Assembly: GCA_014549065.1 (NCBI GenBank) | Contig: JACDOX010000084.1 | Span: 1,975,533 to 2,039,532 of the forward strand | From: Cardinalis cardinalis | Taxonomy: Eukaryota > Chordata > Aves > Passeriformes > Cardinalidae | Direction: 5' to 3' | Length of the DNA stretch: 64,000 nt | In this document: one piece after another, positions 1 to 14,034 of the stretch | How the letters are laid out: each line of letters starts with the position of its first letter | Numbering within the stretch: the stretch's first letter is position 1 | Notes under the pieces: model-generated | Databases searched by the model: none | What the model was told of the DNA's origin: nothing | What the model saw: the letters and a program-made list of their open reading frames with translations, nothing else | Program-made: the position numbers and the translations under genes

Positions 1-3000
1 ATATTCATCGTTGTATACTAGTAAAAAACACTACCAAGTGAAGTCTTCTCCAATTCTATCCTTAGACAGCTTGTTATTTGCATTTAACACTGGCTTTGCA
101 AAAAATTTTTTAAAGAAAGCAGAAGGAAGATTTCAATATTGTCCAAGTCAGTAAATTCAGGTGCATTTTGTTTCCAGAATCTTGTGGCAGATGCCATGAA
201 TCCCCAAGAATTAATTTCCTGTTTCTGTCTGTCCAGATGTCAAGGACAGGGTCAATCTAAGAAGCANAAAAATAACTTCAAGGCACCTTTTTTTTTTTGG
301 AAGAAAACACTTCNAGCCATAACACATCAACAGCTTTGATAAAAATAGGATTTAATTCAAGACTTTATCCTTGGCAGATGTCTTGTCTCACACATTAAGT
401 TGTAGTAAATATATTTCCATTCAAAAAGCAACTGCTGTGATGCACTGAAAAGTCTTCACCACATTTTACATTTAGAAATACAAGATTACAGTGCACAACA
501 CTGGCACAATATTAAGTAAGTTAGTCCAGTATACATTTCTAATAAAGAAATTGCAAAACCCACAAACTNATTTTATTAATGAACCCTTAATGCTAAAAAA
601 GTTCTTAAGTATCAGCTAGTTTCTACAGATTTTACCTCAGAAATACTTCTGCTGAAAGCACAGGAAATTTTTTCATGAGTAATCCACACATGANTAAAAT
701 TGAACAAAGTATGACTATGTCCCCAGTTCTTACAATTTTTGTTCTTAGATCAATGGAAGCTGAAAACTCTTGTATTTACAAGGCTGGGTAATGACTTTTG
801 ACCCTATTTTACTATTGTTTATGTGTTTAATTTTTTTTGGATTTTCACCCTGAGAAGCAGTGACTTGATAGAGTGTAGACATTACAAGTCTTCCTTTCAG
901 AAAAGAAAGGACTGGAATTAACCTAGTCTCCAAAATTCTTGCTTTGTTCCTGACTTTCCTTTTAAAACCCTTGCTCTGCCACCAGGAGGTTTTGGCAAAA
1001 CACTTATTTTGGGAAGGGGGGAGGAGATAGAAAAGTAGGGGGAGGAACCTAAAAATCTCCACCTTTTGGCCGTCTCAAGTCTGCCTGGAAGCTCAATATG
1101 ATGCAATTAATGAACAGCAATCCCCCACCTTCAGTGCTTCCTTCCCTTGCTCGAGACAGATGTGCTGACAGCGTGGCACCTTCTTTAAAGGAGCTCTGTT
1201 TTATGGAAGCTGATCTCTCAGCAAGGCACAAGTGGCTACAAGCTTTTGGCTGCCCCATGTATTTTCAAGCAAAATCACCGTGTTTCACACCAAATATTCA
1301 GAGACAATATCAGAGATGAAAATTATTTCTATCCAGGGTCCAGNAAATGCTTTTTTTTTATTCCCCAGAGTACTTTTGAATGTCCATACTAGCATTTTCT
1401 TTGNTTGTCTTGGAAAACCCTCTTACAGACAAATGTACCTTGTTTGCAAGCTTTTTTTCTCCTATGGGGCAGGCATACTACTCTGCTTANCTTTAACCCC
1501 ATTCCTTCTAGGCATATCCTGATATGCAGCCTCAAANCAGTTCTTTCTCTCCATGGTTTTACATCTTACAAGACATAAAATGCCACCCTCTCCTCACTTA
1601 TATCCAAACTTAAGAAAGAAAAATAACTCAAAATTTAGCCTAACTGCCTACAATTAAACATCTAAATAAGTTACCTGTTAATCAGGGATGCTAAATACCT
1701 ACANTTCCCACCAAAGTCAAGAACTGTAGAAAACCAGGATTATTCAGCCCCTACAAGCTCCATTTCCCACCTGCCCTCAGACACAGAAAGCATNTCTCAG
1801 CTTTACTAACCAAACTCATTGTGATATGATCAATGGCACTGGATAAAGAAATTTTAAGCAGAAATTAAGTTATAAAATTGGATTCTCATGCCTAAGTTTC
1901 ACCACAGAATTTTGATATATTTTNAGCTTAAACATTCCAGTAAAACACCCCCAAGAATATAGAAGAAAACAACTAAATACACAGAATTCCAGATTTCCTT
2001 CCAAGAGGAAGCACAGCTCCAGGAAGCCTTATGGATNTCAACCAGCTGTCCTGAAGGCCAGAGAAGACAAGTGCTCATTCTTCAGAGAGCCTTGCAAAAA
2101 CNATCTGAAGGATGTAAATGGAATAAAATCTTACCCTTGAGTCTTTCTCCCAAAAATTAGTTTTCCTAACATTGTCAATGTTCTGACTCAAAGAGATACC
2201 AGAGGAAAACAGCGATCCCTAACATATTTAAAGTGTTGGTGGAGATAAGTTTTGTCTCTCTCCATAAAAAATTGGGTTAAACTTCAAGCATGATTCAAAA
2301 CAAGATTCACAGTTTAAAATATTTTTCAAAAAAGACAAAGTTGTATATAAATTATCTCAAACTTAAGAAAGCAATNTGAAATTCTACGGAAACCAAATTA
2401 TTTATAAAGGATGCTATGAACTATTAGAAGTGATGTTTCAACAGCCTCAGACCAACTAATACATCATTTGATCAGAAATACTGAACAGTAACTGGACAGT
2501 AATGGATAGGAGGATGTTTTCAATGGATGTATTTGAGGTGCCTCAATTGAGAAACTTTGACACTAAATCCCAAATACTTCCAATTATTTTCACTTCAGTG
2601 TTTTGTTACTAGGCTTCNGAGTAGAAATCCTGAAGTGGCTGCAGGAGCTCTATCTTCCCTTCCACTTGCAGCTGAAGAGCTCTCCTGAGAAACTCCTGTG
2701 GCTGGAAGTCCTCAGCTGAAAGGTGAGACGGTGCTTCAAGAGAGCAAACCCATGGCAGCCTCAGGAAGGGAAAAGCAATTGCCTGCTTCAGATCTGTTTT
2801 GAAATTATCTTTTTCGTTCTACATAAATTAATAACTCTAGAAAACTTCATAGGGAAAAGGAAATTATTCTTACAGGACGCTGGAAACTTCCCATGGAAAA
2901 CTGGCTGAAGATCTTGTGTAAAAAGGCTGTCAGCAGAAATATGCTGTTCTGGAAAGGGATGCTGGCTTAGCAATATGCTTCAAAATAAATTAATCACACT

Positions 3001-5533
3001 TAACATTTCTTCTGCCTTTTCCCATCAGCTAGTTATAAAGANAGAAGAAAAAGAAATAGGTAAACCTATTTGAGAATGTTTTCACCCTAAAGGAACATGG
3101 GTAATAGAAGGCTTAAGAGTTTTGCCCAAAGAACAGCTATAGTAATTTAATACTATATCTCTTGACAAAAGGGTCCAGATTAAAGGCTAAAACCACATAT
3201 TTGCAGTTTCTAGTTACTTAAGCATCTCACAGGAAGAACACTAGGATTCAAATATTCAAGGCCTGAAAACAGCAGTGATTGGTAATGAAAGTAGAGATTA
3301 ATCTGAGAGTCAATGCAACCTATGAGAGTCATAAGAATTACAATAATTCAAAACCACCCACAAGTATGTGGAGCCTTTTATTTGTGCTGCTTGACATAGG
3401 TTGGCAATTTCTATGTGTTTTGCTTTAGAACATAATTTGAAACAACGATTTGGGTTTGGCACTTGCTCATATACCAGCAATTAACAAGTTGTTGAAAACA
3501 TCACAATCTTTTGAAGACCATATCGATCCTTGGGGTATTTTCCTGGCCTTTACACAACCTGCTTTTCCTTATATTTTAACTTAGCTTCAGTTATATTGCA
3601 GATAATAAAAATATGTCTTTATTTAACTCAACTTACCATTGTCTGTCCAACTTTTTTTTGGTTACATTTGAGCAATTGTTCATCAGGAAATCAGCCCATC
3701 AGTGACATAAAAGAAAAAAAGTATAACTTTCTTGAGGTCTTCTTTGCTTTAGGATGTTATCTTCAAAGTCCTCAGATCTTTCTCAAATTCCTAATTATNT
3801 ATTTCTTTTCTTATACCCCAAAACAACCACTAGACCTGGGGCAACCTAGGGTTCCAGGACCTTGCAGGGGAAACCTGCCCAACAATTTAATTTCTGTCCT
3901 ATATGCAGGAANAGAATCCCTTTTGGGGAGCAGTAGAAACCACAGTTGAGGCAGAGTGGTTTTAGGTTGCCCGTACAGTAAAAACTCTTGAGGTGCTATT
4001 GCAGCCTAATGGGGCTGCTGGTGTGCATTCACACAGTCCTACTGAAATGCCCTCCTCATTAAATGGGTTATTCAGAAGCCAACCTCTGCACTGACTTCAC
4101 TTTCTAAATAACTGTAGATTCAATGTCAGGGTCAGAATATAGCTCCTGAATGGCTTCAGGATGGCAGAGGACCTGGTGATCCTTAGGATATGTACAATGG
4201 TGCCAGGAAAGGGGAATCAGTAGATGAAGACCTGCTTATCTAGTCAGGTATCTTTGCAATGCAAGGTCTCCTCTTTTTACACTAGAGTACTGTAAATTGC
4301 AGGGAATTGCTGGCAAGGATAACAGCATTTTGTCACAGTTGTGATTAAGAGACTGAATCTTTAGTGCCCCTTTAAATTGCCTCTCCTGTTGTCCTAATTC
4401 AAATAGAATTTCATTGTTTTCAATGCATGGGAGGAGGATTCAGGGGGAAACACTAGCAAATTTCACTTCTGTTCCAGAGAGATATGCAAACAAACTGCAG
4501 AAGTGAACTTCTAGAGAAATTATTTTNGTGCCTATTAGTGTCTGCCAGTTCTCACAGATCCATCAGGATGCATGAGAATTCCTTTATAAAGTAATTTATG
4601 TGCTGTGCTGCAGAGCAGCACTTTACTCTTTTGNTCTTTGATATTAGGGATAACAAATTTGTAGGCACCTTCAACTTCCTCAGCCCTGCCATGTAATCTA
4701 ACCTGGGCTGGTCTGACTGCTGCTTGTTCCATTAACTCAGTTTTAGGTAACACATGATTCTCTCAAGCATGGCCTGGAAGCAGGCAGGACTTTTGAAGAA
4801 CATGATTAGAAATAAAAGGGGCTTCATTTCCAATCCTACTTTTCTTTATGTTCTCGATTTGGCCCGGATAGAGTTAATTTTTAAATAGGTAAGAACAGAC
4901 ACAGCACTTTGCAAACATTTTCGCTTGGTTGCTTAAACTTGTTTTTGCACTTATGCTCCTAATCAAAATATGGCGGTGGTGAAAGTTATTTTTTATGGCA
5001 TATGCCCTTCCAAAGCTGGGAAGATGATAGCAGTGCTTTTTCTTCCTTTTCAAAGAGAATACAGCACTCTTACCCAGACCACCTTCATGGCACCAGGTTA
5101 ATACTGTGCACCTGAGTGAGGCCTTGCTGTACTCCACTACAGAAAGCTACAGTTCCTTGTGAAACATCTGTACACAGATGTGAAAATACATNAATTACTT
5201 CTATGGGTAAGAGCTCTCTGAAAACCTTATGAGGCAGCTTCACCCCAGCTTCTTCTTCTTTCTTTACAGGTATAAAGGTGTTTCTTAAAATGTTGTTAAA
5301 CTTGTTGCAAAGGAAAGTTCTTAGTCTTGTCCAGATCACTTACACAGCAATCNGTCACAGCTGCATGCAAGTTGCATACTGTCTTTCTTGGGACNTGTGG
5401 ATCTTGTTCTAGAGGAAAACGTGGCTGTGTTTAATGCTAGCATTTTCTTAAGGCATATGATGGTTGCTGCTTTTCTCTGCTATCTCCTCATATGCAGTCA
5501 ATGGGCCTTCAAATGTTCCACGTTTCCTCCCTG
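1..5533. other. Non-coding AT-rich stretch, nothing assigned
   Basis: No reading frame here has a recognisable domain or codon pattern. The longest (3530-3949, plus, about 139 codons) crosses N positions and T-rich sequence. Canonical AATAAA hexamers occur on both strands (541-546 plus; 572-577 minus). The first 700 bases have a 3'-UTR-like composition, but such hexamers are expected by chance in DNA this AT-rich. A purine- and G-rich patch lies at about 1012-1050. I see no RNA gene and no clear transposon in this interval. Confidence 0.6.
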
Positions 5534-5605
5534 AAAAAAAATAAAATAATAATTAAAAAAAGAAATAAAGAAATAAAAATAATTAAAAATAATTAAAAAG
5601 AAAGA
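5534..5605. repeat. A/T-rich low-complexity tract
   Basis: About 70 bases are almost entirely A and T, with repeated AATAAA, AATTAAAA and GAAATAAA steps and no fixed period. It precedes a purine- and G-rich patch at about 5637-5860, giving a sharp composition change. It is simple sequence with no coding potential. Confidence 0.85.
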
Positions 5606-8600
5606 GCTGAGCTCCTGCTGCACATCTCCAGAACCCTGTGGGAACAAAGAGCCAGGAGTCATGGGAGGGAAGATGGAAAACCAGTGGGAACAGGCAGGAG
5701 ACAGACAAGGCAGTGGGGGAAGGGTCCACGGGGCGGTGGGGGAATGGGAGCAGAAAGGAGCCAGACCTGGTAGGCTGAGGAGAAGCCCAGTAGGAGAAAC
5801 TTCTTTGTTTGCAGGAGAGAACAAAGGGAAGGGGAAATGATGGAAGAAGCAGAGCTGTGGGGTTAGAAGTTGTTCCTACCCATTCTGCCCGCGTCCACGA
5901 AGGGGAAAATGAAAACACGCAGAGGGAACTGATTGGCATGTGCAAACATGCTTCTCTTGCTCTGCTTGTGACAATTAACTGCCCCCTCTTCCTCTCTTTG
6001 TTTAGCACTTTGGACAAAAACAACTAAATACAAAATTGTGACGTTGAAAATCTAATATGGCCAAGGCTATAAAAAATACTGACTTCGTTGATCTTGGCAC
6101 ATTGATCTAAATGTAATTTGTCAGCAGGTCAGAAGCACTGCTTTCTCTTAGACATGGCTGAGTGCTGCAGAGAAAAGTAACCTGACCAAGAGCAGTATGA
6201 TTTTGCTCTAAAATTAAAATCTAAAACTTAATTTTTTTTGTATCCTGTGAGATTTAGCAGGGANAAGTTGGCATTAATGTTATGCCTTTTGCATTGTTTG
6301 CATATAAAACTGCTTTGTTTTAGGTTAAAAACTCCTAGTAGAAACCACTTATTTGTGGTAAGAAATGTCAAATCCCTGTGAGAAATTAATATATCTATTT
6401 ACTTATCAAGCAGACCATCTAAAATATCAAAACCAGAGCAATACTCACCTTTTCTAAGTTAACTAATATCAGTTCTTTGCTGTAGGACTGTTTTCCTCTT
6501 AGCAATATTACAGCAGAGTAGTCAGCATTTCAATGTAATCTGCACTACAATGCCCTATGTTAATGCAGACTGATACTTCAAAAACAGAACAACATGTTAA
6601 TTGTCCCTCCCATATAACTCTCGGGCCTAACAATTAGTACCCACTTTTATTAGCAGTTAAGTGCAGAAATATACCATTTAAAAATCTTACAACCTTTGTT
6701 CTGAATTTTAGGTGACTTCCACAAAATGCGTCTTTACTAATTTCTTTTGTAAGGTTGCATCTCTGTTGTAAACAGNGTTTTTATTCCCTGACTTGTTGCC
6801 TGGATAGTGAGGCAAAGAAACAGGATACCTTCTTTTGCTAAAATTTTTGGGGGTTTTTTAGTTTTATTTNAGAGATTAGTAAAAGCTGGAAAACTTTCTT
6901 GACTGGTCATGGATGAATTTTTTTTCCAGCCCTTNATCTGCTGTACTTGGAACCCTGAATCTGGTAGTTGGAAATGAAGCTATCTTGGGGGTTAAACTCT
7001 TCAGTTATAAAATGGGATTAAACTTCAATTTCTTGATCAAATCTGAAAAAAACATGGCTCAAAAGAGAGCATATCAAACTCGGGAAGATTCTTCCTGTGA
7101 ACACGAATTACCAGAATAGACATGTTCTTGCAAAACAGGCTGACCAATCCCATTTTTGTTCTTTTGTGAATACTCACTGCTGGCTTCACTTGTCACACTT
7201 GTATTATTTCAGTTGCTCTGTTTAAGACATGCTTTGTTCTTGTGCAAGAGAAACAAAACAAGTAGTGATTTCTGGAAATAAAAATGAACTTGTCCTGTAA
7301 ATTCATTTTGCTGCAGTAAAGTTGCACTGCCCTTACAGACTCATCCCTGTCCTGCTAGTAACCAAGCCTTAATCTCTTTTGCAGTGTGGTAAGTACCCTC
7401 CAAAGGCTTGCCCATGTAGCAGTGGCCACTAAACACGGGCTGGTAATACCTGCTGGGGGGCTTTTCTTGCAGCATTTGACGGGGAGTTGTTGGCACTTTG
7501 ACTTTATCCTTGTTTAAATGAACTGAGAGTTGGCCAGGCAGTCCTCAGATACCAAAAAGGTGCTTTAGGTACCTGGCTAAATTTACCTTGCAATTTACAG
7601 CTGTGACAGGAAATATATTTTGCTTGTCCCTTTCATGTTCTGAAGATTAAGATATGTAAGAACTGGTTCCCTCAAAGTTGGGTTTTTTATCTCACACAAC
7701 TTTCTGGCACTTACGTATTTTCTTCTCCATCACAAATTATTAACTTTCTGGTTTTTTTAAACTCCTAGTTCTCAGTGGATATTTCTGGTTGAAAATAGGG
7801 ACTCATCTATGAGAGTTTTTTTTCTTCTCCCCTTAAAGTGCTCTCATCTCTCCCATTGGGAGAGTTGTGTTCCCTCATCGAGCTGAAGGTATTGTCTCTG
7901 CTACCATGGTCTGGTTATTTCCATGAGAGTGTAAAACAGCCCACTCTTGTGAGGTATGAAGACACCCATAAAATGAAACTGAAAAACCATGTTTTGCAAC
8001 ATACCAANAACATGAACATACTTCAAAATATGCTTATTTTTCCTGTTTCCTGGAAAGGTGAATTTAATGATTCATACTCAGTTTTGTTGCTGGCACNGAT
8101 ACTGATACATGGAAGGTTTTACACTTTTCCTTCCAGTTTAGTTGTGGTACAAAATAAAGAAAAAAGTCACTGGTATTGTGGTTTTCAGTACTGGAAGTGT
8201 NTTAGCTCAAATGGAGAAACTCAAGTTTCATTAAAGCAGTTTAAGCTTTGAGTTGCAGCAATNTCAACCATTCTGAAAAATTACTTCAGACATTTGCTGC
8301 AAAAAAAGAAGATAAAAGAGTGGCAAAAATTCTTATCTTCATATAAGGCCAGAATGATTGTTAATACAAAAATTCCAAGTATTTATAGATAGTGTGTACC
8401 TGATNTAGCTTTTGGGGAAGTAATAAAAAGGTAATTTCTTGCTTCTATATTTTAGTAATTCCTTTCCAGTTTAGAAGATTTTTCTTTATCTGATTAGTCC
8501 AATCAGTAAGTCTTGATTTAGCTACTTCAAGTTAAAAAACCAAACAAAATGTCACCATTACACTGAAGAATTAAGCCATGTNAATTAATAGCATCAGTCG

Positions 8601-9204
8601 GTCCTGAACAAGAGATGTGTCATCATTGTAGTTACATCAGCTCATTTAAAAATACTTTAGTACTTTGCTACTTAATTAAGAAGGAAGAAAAACACAGTAT
8701 TTGCAAAAGTAAGCATTTTCACAGAATAGGTATAATTTGAATTGGAAAAATCAAATTGGAAAAAAAATCCAATTTTAAGTAAAATCTGAGTCCCAGTACT
8801 ACTGTTTGTTAAACAAGTCTAAATGTTTGGAGCCAAGTATAACACCTGCCTTGTAGCTGGATTCTACATAAGGATGGTGGCTTATTTCTGATGAGGCTTC
8901 CTTGGTGGGACTGCACATCCTGGTTTTGGTATGATGCAAGGAGGTGCCCCCAATGGTGAGTGGAGGATTCCTGAGTGAGTGTGCCACAGGAGCATGGGGT
9001 GATGTGGGAGCCTGACAGAGGCACTCTGTGCTTCTCTCTCTTACNTTTTTTTGAGTTACAGCCCCTCTGAGTCAGAACAATACAGGTTAATGAGCTGACC
9101 CAGAGCACTTGGTGTCCTTACAGCAAATGAAAATAACACTATCAGAGCCAAAAACATCAGTGATTTAGTGAGGGACTTTTTGGTGAGATAGAAATATTTT
9201 ACTC
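5606..9204. other. Non-coding stretch with a purine/G-rich patch
   Basis: The first 250 bases (about 5637-5860) are rich in G and A on the plus strand, which makes long open frames on the minus strand (5498-5824 and 5583-6023). Their peptides are proline/serine/leucine-rich with no domain, as expected from skewed composition. The rest is AT-rich with no feature I can assign. Confidence 0.6.
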
Positions 9205-9340
9205 TTGTTTGTTTGTTTGGGGGGGGGAATTTGTTGGTTTTTTGTTTTGTCTGGGATTTTTGTTTTGGGGTTTTTTTTTAGTTGGATGGTTGGTTTTTTG
9301 GGGGTTTTTCTTGGTTGGTTGGGGTTTTTTTGTTTGGGAA
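9205..9340. repeat. G/T-only low-complexity tract
   Basis: The plus strand is made almost only of G and T for about 135 bases. It starts with TTTG steps and a run of nine G (9219-9227), and continues with GGG to GGGGG runs separated by T tracts. The open frames across it translate to G/F/W/V-rich peptides and are composition artefacts. Several G runs on one strand could form G-quadruplexes, though the loops are long. Confidence 0.85.
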
Positions 9341-12300
9341 GGAGAATATATTTCAAAATTCATGAATTCTCATTTTTCATCAGATCTACTCCTAACCAGA
9401 TTCCCAAAATCTGTATTTTTAAAGTTTTACTACATTTTAGGGGAAAAAGTATTAATAACAGTACGTGCATTCCTATATACAGCCACAGAGTTGAAGTCCT
9501 TGTGTGTTGCTGCATTCAGACTTGAGTACAAAGTCAAATCCAAATGTCCCTTCAAATTAGACAAAGCTTCCAAACCTGGTTCAAGAGACTTGTGGAACCA
9601 AACACATTTGTGAGTAATCAATGAGGAGGAGCAACATACCCGCACTGGATGCTTCAGAGCCATGTCCTGAACAGNCAAAGGTTTATTTCTTGTCAGGCTA
9701 AAACACTGGCACTGGATTTCTGCAAGACATTTAAAATACACCTCTGAAAAGGCTCATTATAAACAACTCATTTCATTGACCTAATTTAAATATTTACAGC
9801 ATAGTGCTATGTTGGCAATACAATTATATTAGATTTACATTTTCTATTACATAATAAATAATTTCCGTCTCTTCTGGTTTTTAGACCATCTCTTCTCTGG
9901 TAGGGCAACATCAAACCTTCCTGACCTCAAGCACAGAGAAACTATTAGTAAAATATTCCTCAGAGCACCTAAACAAGTTTATCTAAAAATGAGCTGTGAA
10001 AATTTGATTTGCATGTACTTTTGCATTCAAGGAAATTCAAAATTTAGTTTCTATTAAGGGTACCAAAGTCAGCACAAATGGCACAAACCCTTGGATGGTA
10101 AATATGTGCCTTGCTCTGTTTGAAGAAATCTGGCTTCAAAATGACAAAGTTATAGACTTTTGAAAACATGCATCCTGGTTTGCACAGCAGGTTTTTAACA
10201 TCAGAAGCAAACACCAGGATGTGATGTTCTGAATATTCACTTTCAGTATATTTGAAAGCTCACACCTACTTGTATTTGAATGTGTGATTACTTTCAGTAC
10301 TGCATTGTTCTGAACCAGTTACAAAAAGAAAAGGGTGTTGGAGACCTTACTGTTTATAATAAATCACGTTTCTGCTTTCAGTCAGAGAATGAAAGAATAT
10401 AGGCATTTTACTCAGAGGAACTGCTATTACTCCTGGAGACATAAACTTTAGATAGAGCTTCCTGCAAGGAAGGCTATGATCTAGGAAATACGCTGATTCA
10501 AACCACTGTGTGGACAAAATACACTCACATTTCTGTGACCCCATTATCTTCATTTCCCAATTCATAGAAAGCTTTGCATGCNTTGGAAGATCTCTTGAAG
10601 TGCTCTCCCTGATGCTTCTTTCTGTTTTCCTCCTCACTTTCTCAGTGACACTTGGTGATTTGTGCTGTCTTGGAAACAAATAATCTGCCTTGTGATAAGA
10701 GGAAAAACAAAACTGAGTAATGAAAAACAATTCTGCACCCTGCTAGAAGAACACAGCTAAAGGGCATCAAATCCAGTCACAATCAATAACATGCTCAGAA
10801 ATTAATGAATCTTTCAAGCTTTGGCTCAAAACTTCTGTCAGTTACTGGAACTGTTCACCATCTTTTTGCCCAGATGATAGTTTTAGACTGGATTTTGGAA
10901 TGATTAAGAAAGTACATTTCTGCCAGTTGGTGTGGGGAGTGAGGTTCATGGCTAACTCAGTTCTGACTTCACCAGCCTGGAACCATCATAAGTGACAGAG
11001 GAGAGCCAAGATAGAGAAGATGAGATGCTTAAAGTAGGTGCTTAAAAACAGGTTTGAAAAATGCTGTCCAAATTAGGTACTATTTTGTGTGTGCTTCCTG
11101 TGCCAGAGTAACACTTTCAGTTAATACCTCCATGCATGCTGCCAGTTAAGTACACAGTATGAAGAAGCAGTTGGAGGAATAATGCAAAAGAAGTTCGTGA
11201 AAAAATAGTATTTAAAGGTTTNGTTTCTCAAGGAGAGCCATACATCCCTGAATGCAGTAAGAATGCCTCACAGCCTGAGGTTATCATAAGCTGTTTATNG
11301 GTTTTGCCTGTTTTCATATTCAGTAAAATATTAGCTAAATAAAGGAAATATGTATTTATTACTTTGTTCTGTTTTATGGCTTGAAATAATGCTTCGTTAC
11401 TCAAATATCTGTCATTGATAGATCAAAAAAATCAGAAATTAATTAAAATAAAATTGGTCTTTACTCTCAGATTTTTCCTTTGACTTTCATTTATCTTTTT
11501 ACTAGTAAAGATTCAGAATTTCTTTTTATGGTGTAGTATAATAATAAAAGCTTACTGCCCCTGGTTTTACTACAGTTCTGGACTCATACCTGAAAACTGG
11601 TATTCTGCAAAATTTCTGGTATCATTTTTTTGAAAGGCTGATCTGTAGGTATTAGATACCATGAGATATTAAACCCCATTTTCAAAGCCTAGAAGATCTA
11701 GAAAAAAAAACTTAATGGTTCATACTTGAGAATACAGCATTTCTAACCTGTAGGGTAACAAAACCATAAAATCTACATCCAAAAACTATTTTAAATTTAT
11801 TACTTTATGCTTGCTGCCAATTTCTTTGTATTCATTTTCTTTCAATAAAAGTCATGCAGAGCAGNGAGAGGTTGAGAACTGATGTGAATTCCTGCCCCTC
11901 CAGTCTTCTGGGCAGATTTCCCACTGATCTACCAGAAACATACATGGTTAACANGGGAGCACTAGTGTTTTAATTATTTTAATGATTTTTAATATTTGGG
12001 ACATTTTTTCCCCTTGTTTTGGTNGTCAACAATTATGAATTACACCCTGCCATAATTTTTGCAAATGAAGAAACAGAAACAAATCCTTGTAAATCAAAGG
12101 TTAGTATAATAACATCCTTGAAACTTTTACAGAAGTCTGTTAAATAGTGGAGCTACTTGCTCTTTTAGATAAAGTTCAGAAGACCTGAATATATCTTAAT
12201 ACAATATTAAATATATTCATACATAATAACAGTAACTGACCTCCTGGACAATGCCATAGTAAGAATGAAAATAAAAAAGGTGCCCTTCATGTTGAAAATA

Positions 12301-14034
12301 TTTCTTTTACAGGTTTTGTACTCTAAGTGAAAAAAAAAAAAAAATAGACACTATGACTATTATAAACTGAGCTTACCCAAAGGAAATTTCATATTTAAAT
12401 CAGGGCATAAACATTGTCTGTATAATACTGTGTAACACTGGACATTTAATGACCTCNTGAAATTCCTATTCACTCAATTACTTTGATGAAGCATTGGACT
12501 CCGAAATGCGACGACAACAAAAAAAAAATCCAATGTAAAAATCTTTGGTTTAATAACAGTTTCTTACCATATTTGAATAGCTGTAGAGAGATGTAATTTT
12601 CTTTATAAAATATATTTTTTATATTATGTATCTGAAAATAGAAAGCTTTTAACTTTCTCTCTTCTGCTGACTGGTCAAGCAATCAAACATGACTTGTCAC
12701 TAACATTGTCTGCTTTTCATTATTTTACTCTGTGACAGCATCCCTCATGCATGAAATGTATATTTACATGTAATTTACAATGCATAAATAAATTGTCATT
12801 AAGGACTTTAAGTAGCAATTTTTAATCTNAACAATCTTTAATTTTTATATCTATGATGGCAAATTCATTGAGGTCTTAATTTTGCTTTTCTGTGTGAATT
12901 CAGTGGCTTGAATTAGTTGCCTGCCTCTTCAAGGAAGAAAACCTAACAAAAAGAAAAAAGGCAAAAAAGTTATTTTATTTCTAATGAGAGTTATTTGATC
13001 TCTAAAATTCCTGAGTGACTTCAGGACCAACTGTAAGCTAAGGCTCTGGAGCTGAGCTTCAGATTTCAGGAATCTTTCTTNATGCAGGTTCCACTTTCAA
13101 TTTATAAAATACTGGTGGGGGTGACTCGTTCTAAATCACTTTCAGCATTCTGTGTTCCACTANAGTGAGACCCAAGCAATGGGCAGGACTGCACAGAAAC
13201 AGGAGCCGGGGCCATATGCTTGGCGGGCTGCTCAGCTGCACATTTTGGAAAGCAGCTGATACAGCACTCTGGGGGATGCTGTCTTCTGTCCCGTACCTAG
13301 CACCAGCTACAAGTTACAGTGAGCTAAACTCCTGAAACAACAAATGAAATCAGAGAGAACAGTGTAGCCTGGTGACATCTTTGGAAACAACCTGAGAAAC
13401 CAGCAGTCTGATTTATTATCAGTAAATCATTATTAGTAAAATAATGATTAAGAACAGATGTGACATCCTTTGGCACTGACCCCCAGTACGCCTGTGCCTG
13501 TGNGGAGTCCTGGGGACTTTGGTGACTTGTTAATGCAGAGCTCCTTGCAGAGCCCGGTAGGTGTAATTCCCTGCTATGAAGAACAGCTTAACTTTCATNT
13601 GGAATGTCTGTCCTCAGGATTTTTGAAGCTATATTTGTTAGGTGGCACATCATATCCTCCTGTAGCACCTACAAGTTTAACCACATCCAGTACATCCCTA
13701 CAGTACTAGTTCTCTGGGTACATGTCAATCTGCTCATGAGCACCGTGTCTTTGGCTGACNGGGATTTAAAGAGCAAATGCTCCCATACCTGCTTAACCAG
13801 AATATTTGTCCCTTTGAATCCAAATTAACAATTTTTTAAAGGATCACCAAAATCCTCCCACGCTTAGCGAAATTATTTTTGTGTCTGCAGTAACAGAGCA
13901 TGCCCACAATTGCTAGAAACGCCTTTGTTTTTCATAATTACGCCTCTGAAAGAAAAAAACCCAAAAACTAAAACAAAACAAAAAAAAAATCAAACCCAAA
14001 AACCTAAGGTGGAGAAGAGCAGAGTTCCTGGGAA
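9341..14034. other. Non-coding AT-rich stretch with two A-rich tracts
   Basis: No coding exon, RNA gene or transposon is recognised. It contains a run of 15 A at 12330-12344 and an A/C-rich tract at 13949-14006 just before the CpG island. The longest frame (10347-10730, minus, about 127 codons) has no recognisable motif. Confidence 0.6.

Noticed and set aside
1..720. Possible 3' UTR of a minus-strand gene, with AATAAA hexamers
   Set aside because: Hexamers occur on both strands at the rate expected in AT-rich DNA and no coding exon can be linked to them.
4857..4888. About 30 bases resembling the start of the LTR family seen at 20184-20775
   Set aside because: The similarity (a ggcccggatagagttaattt-like stretch) stops at once and no other LTR block follows; too short to call.
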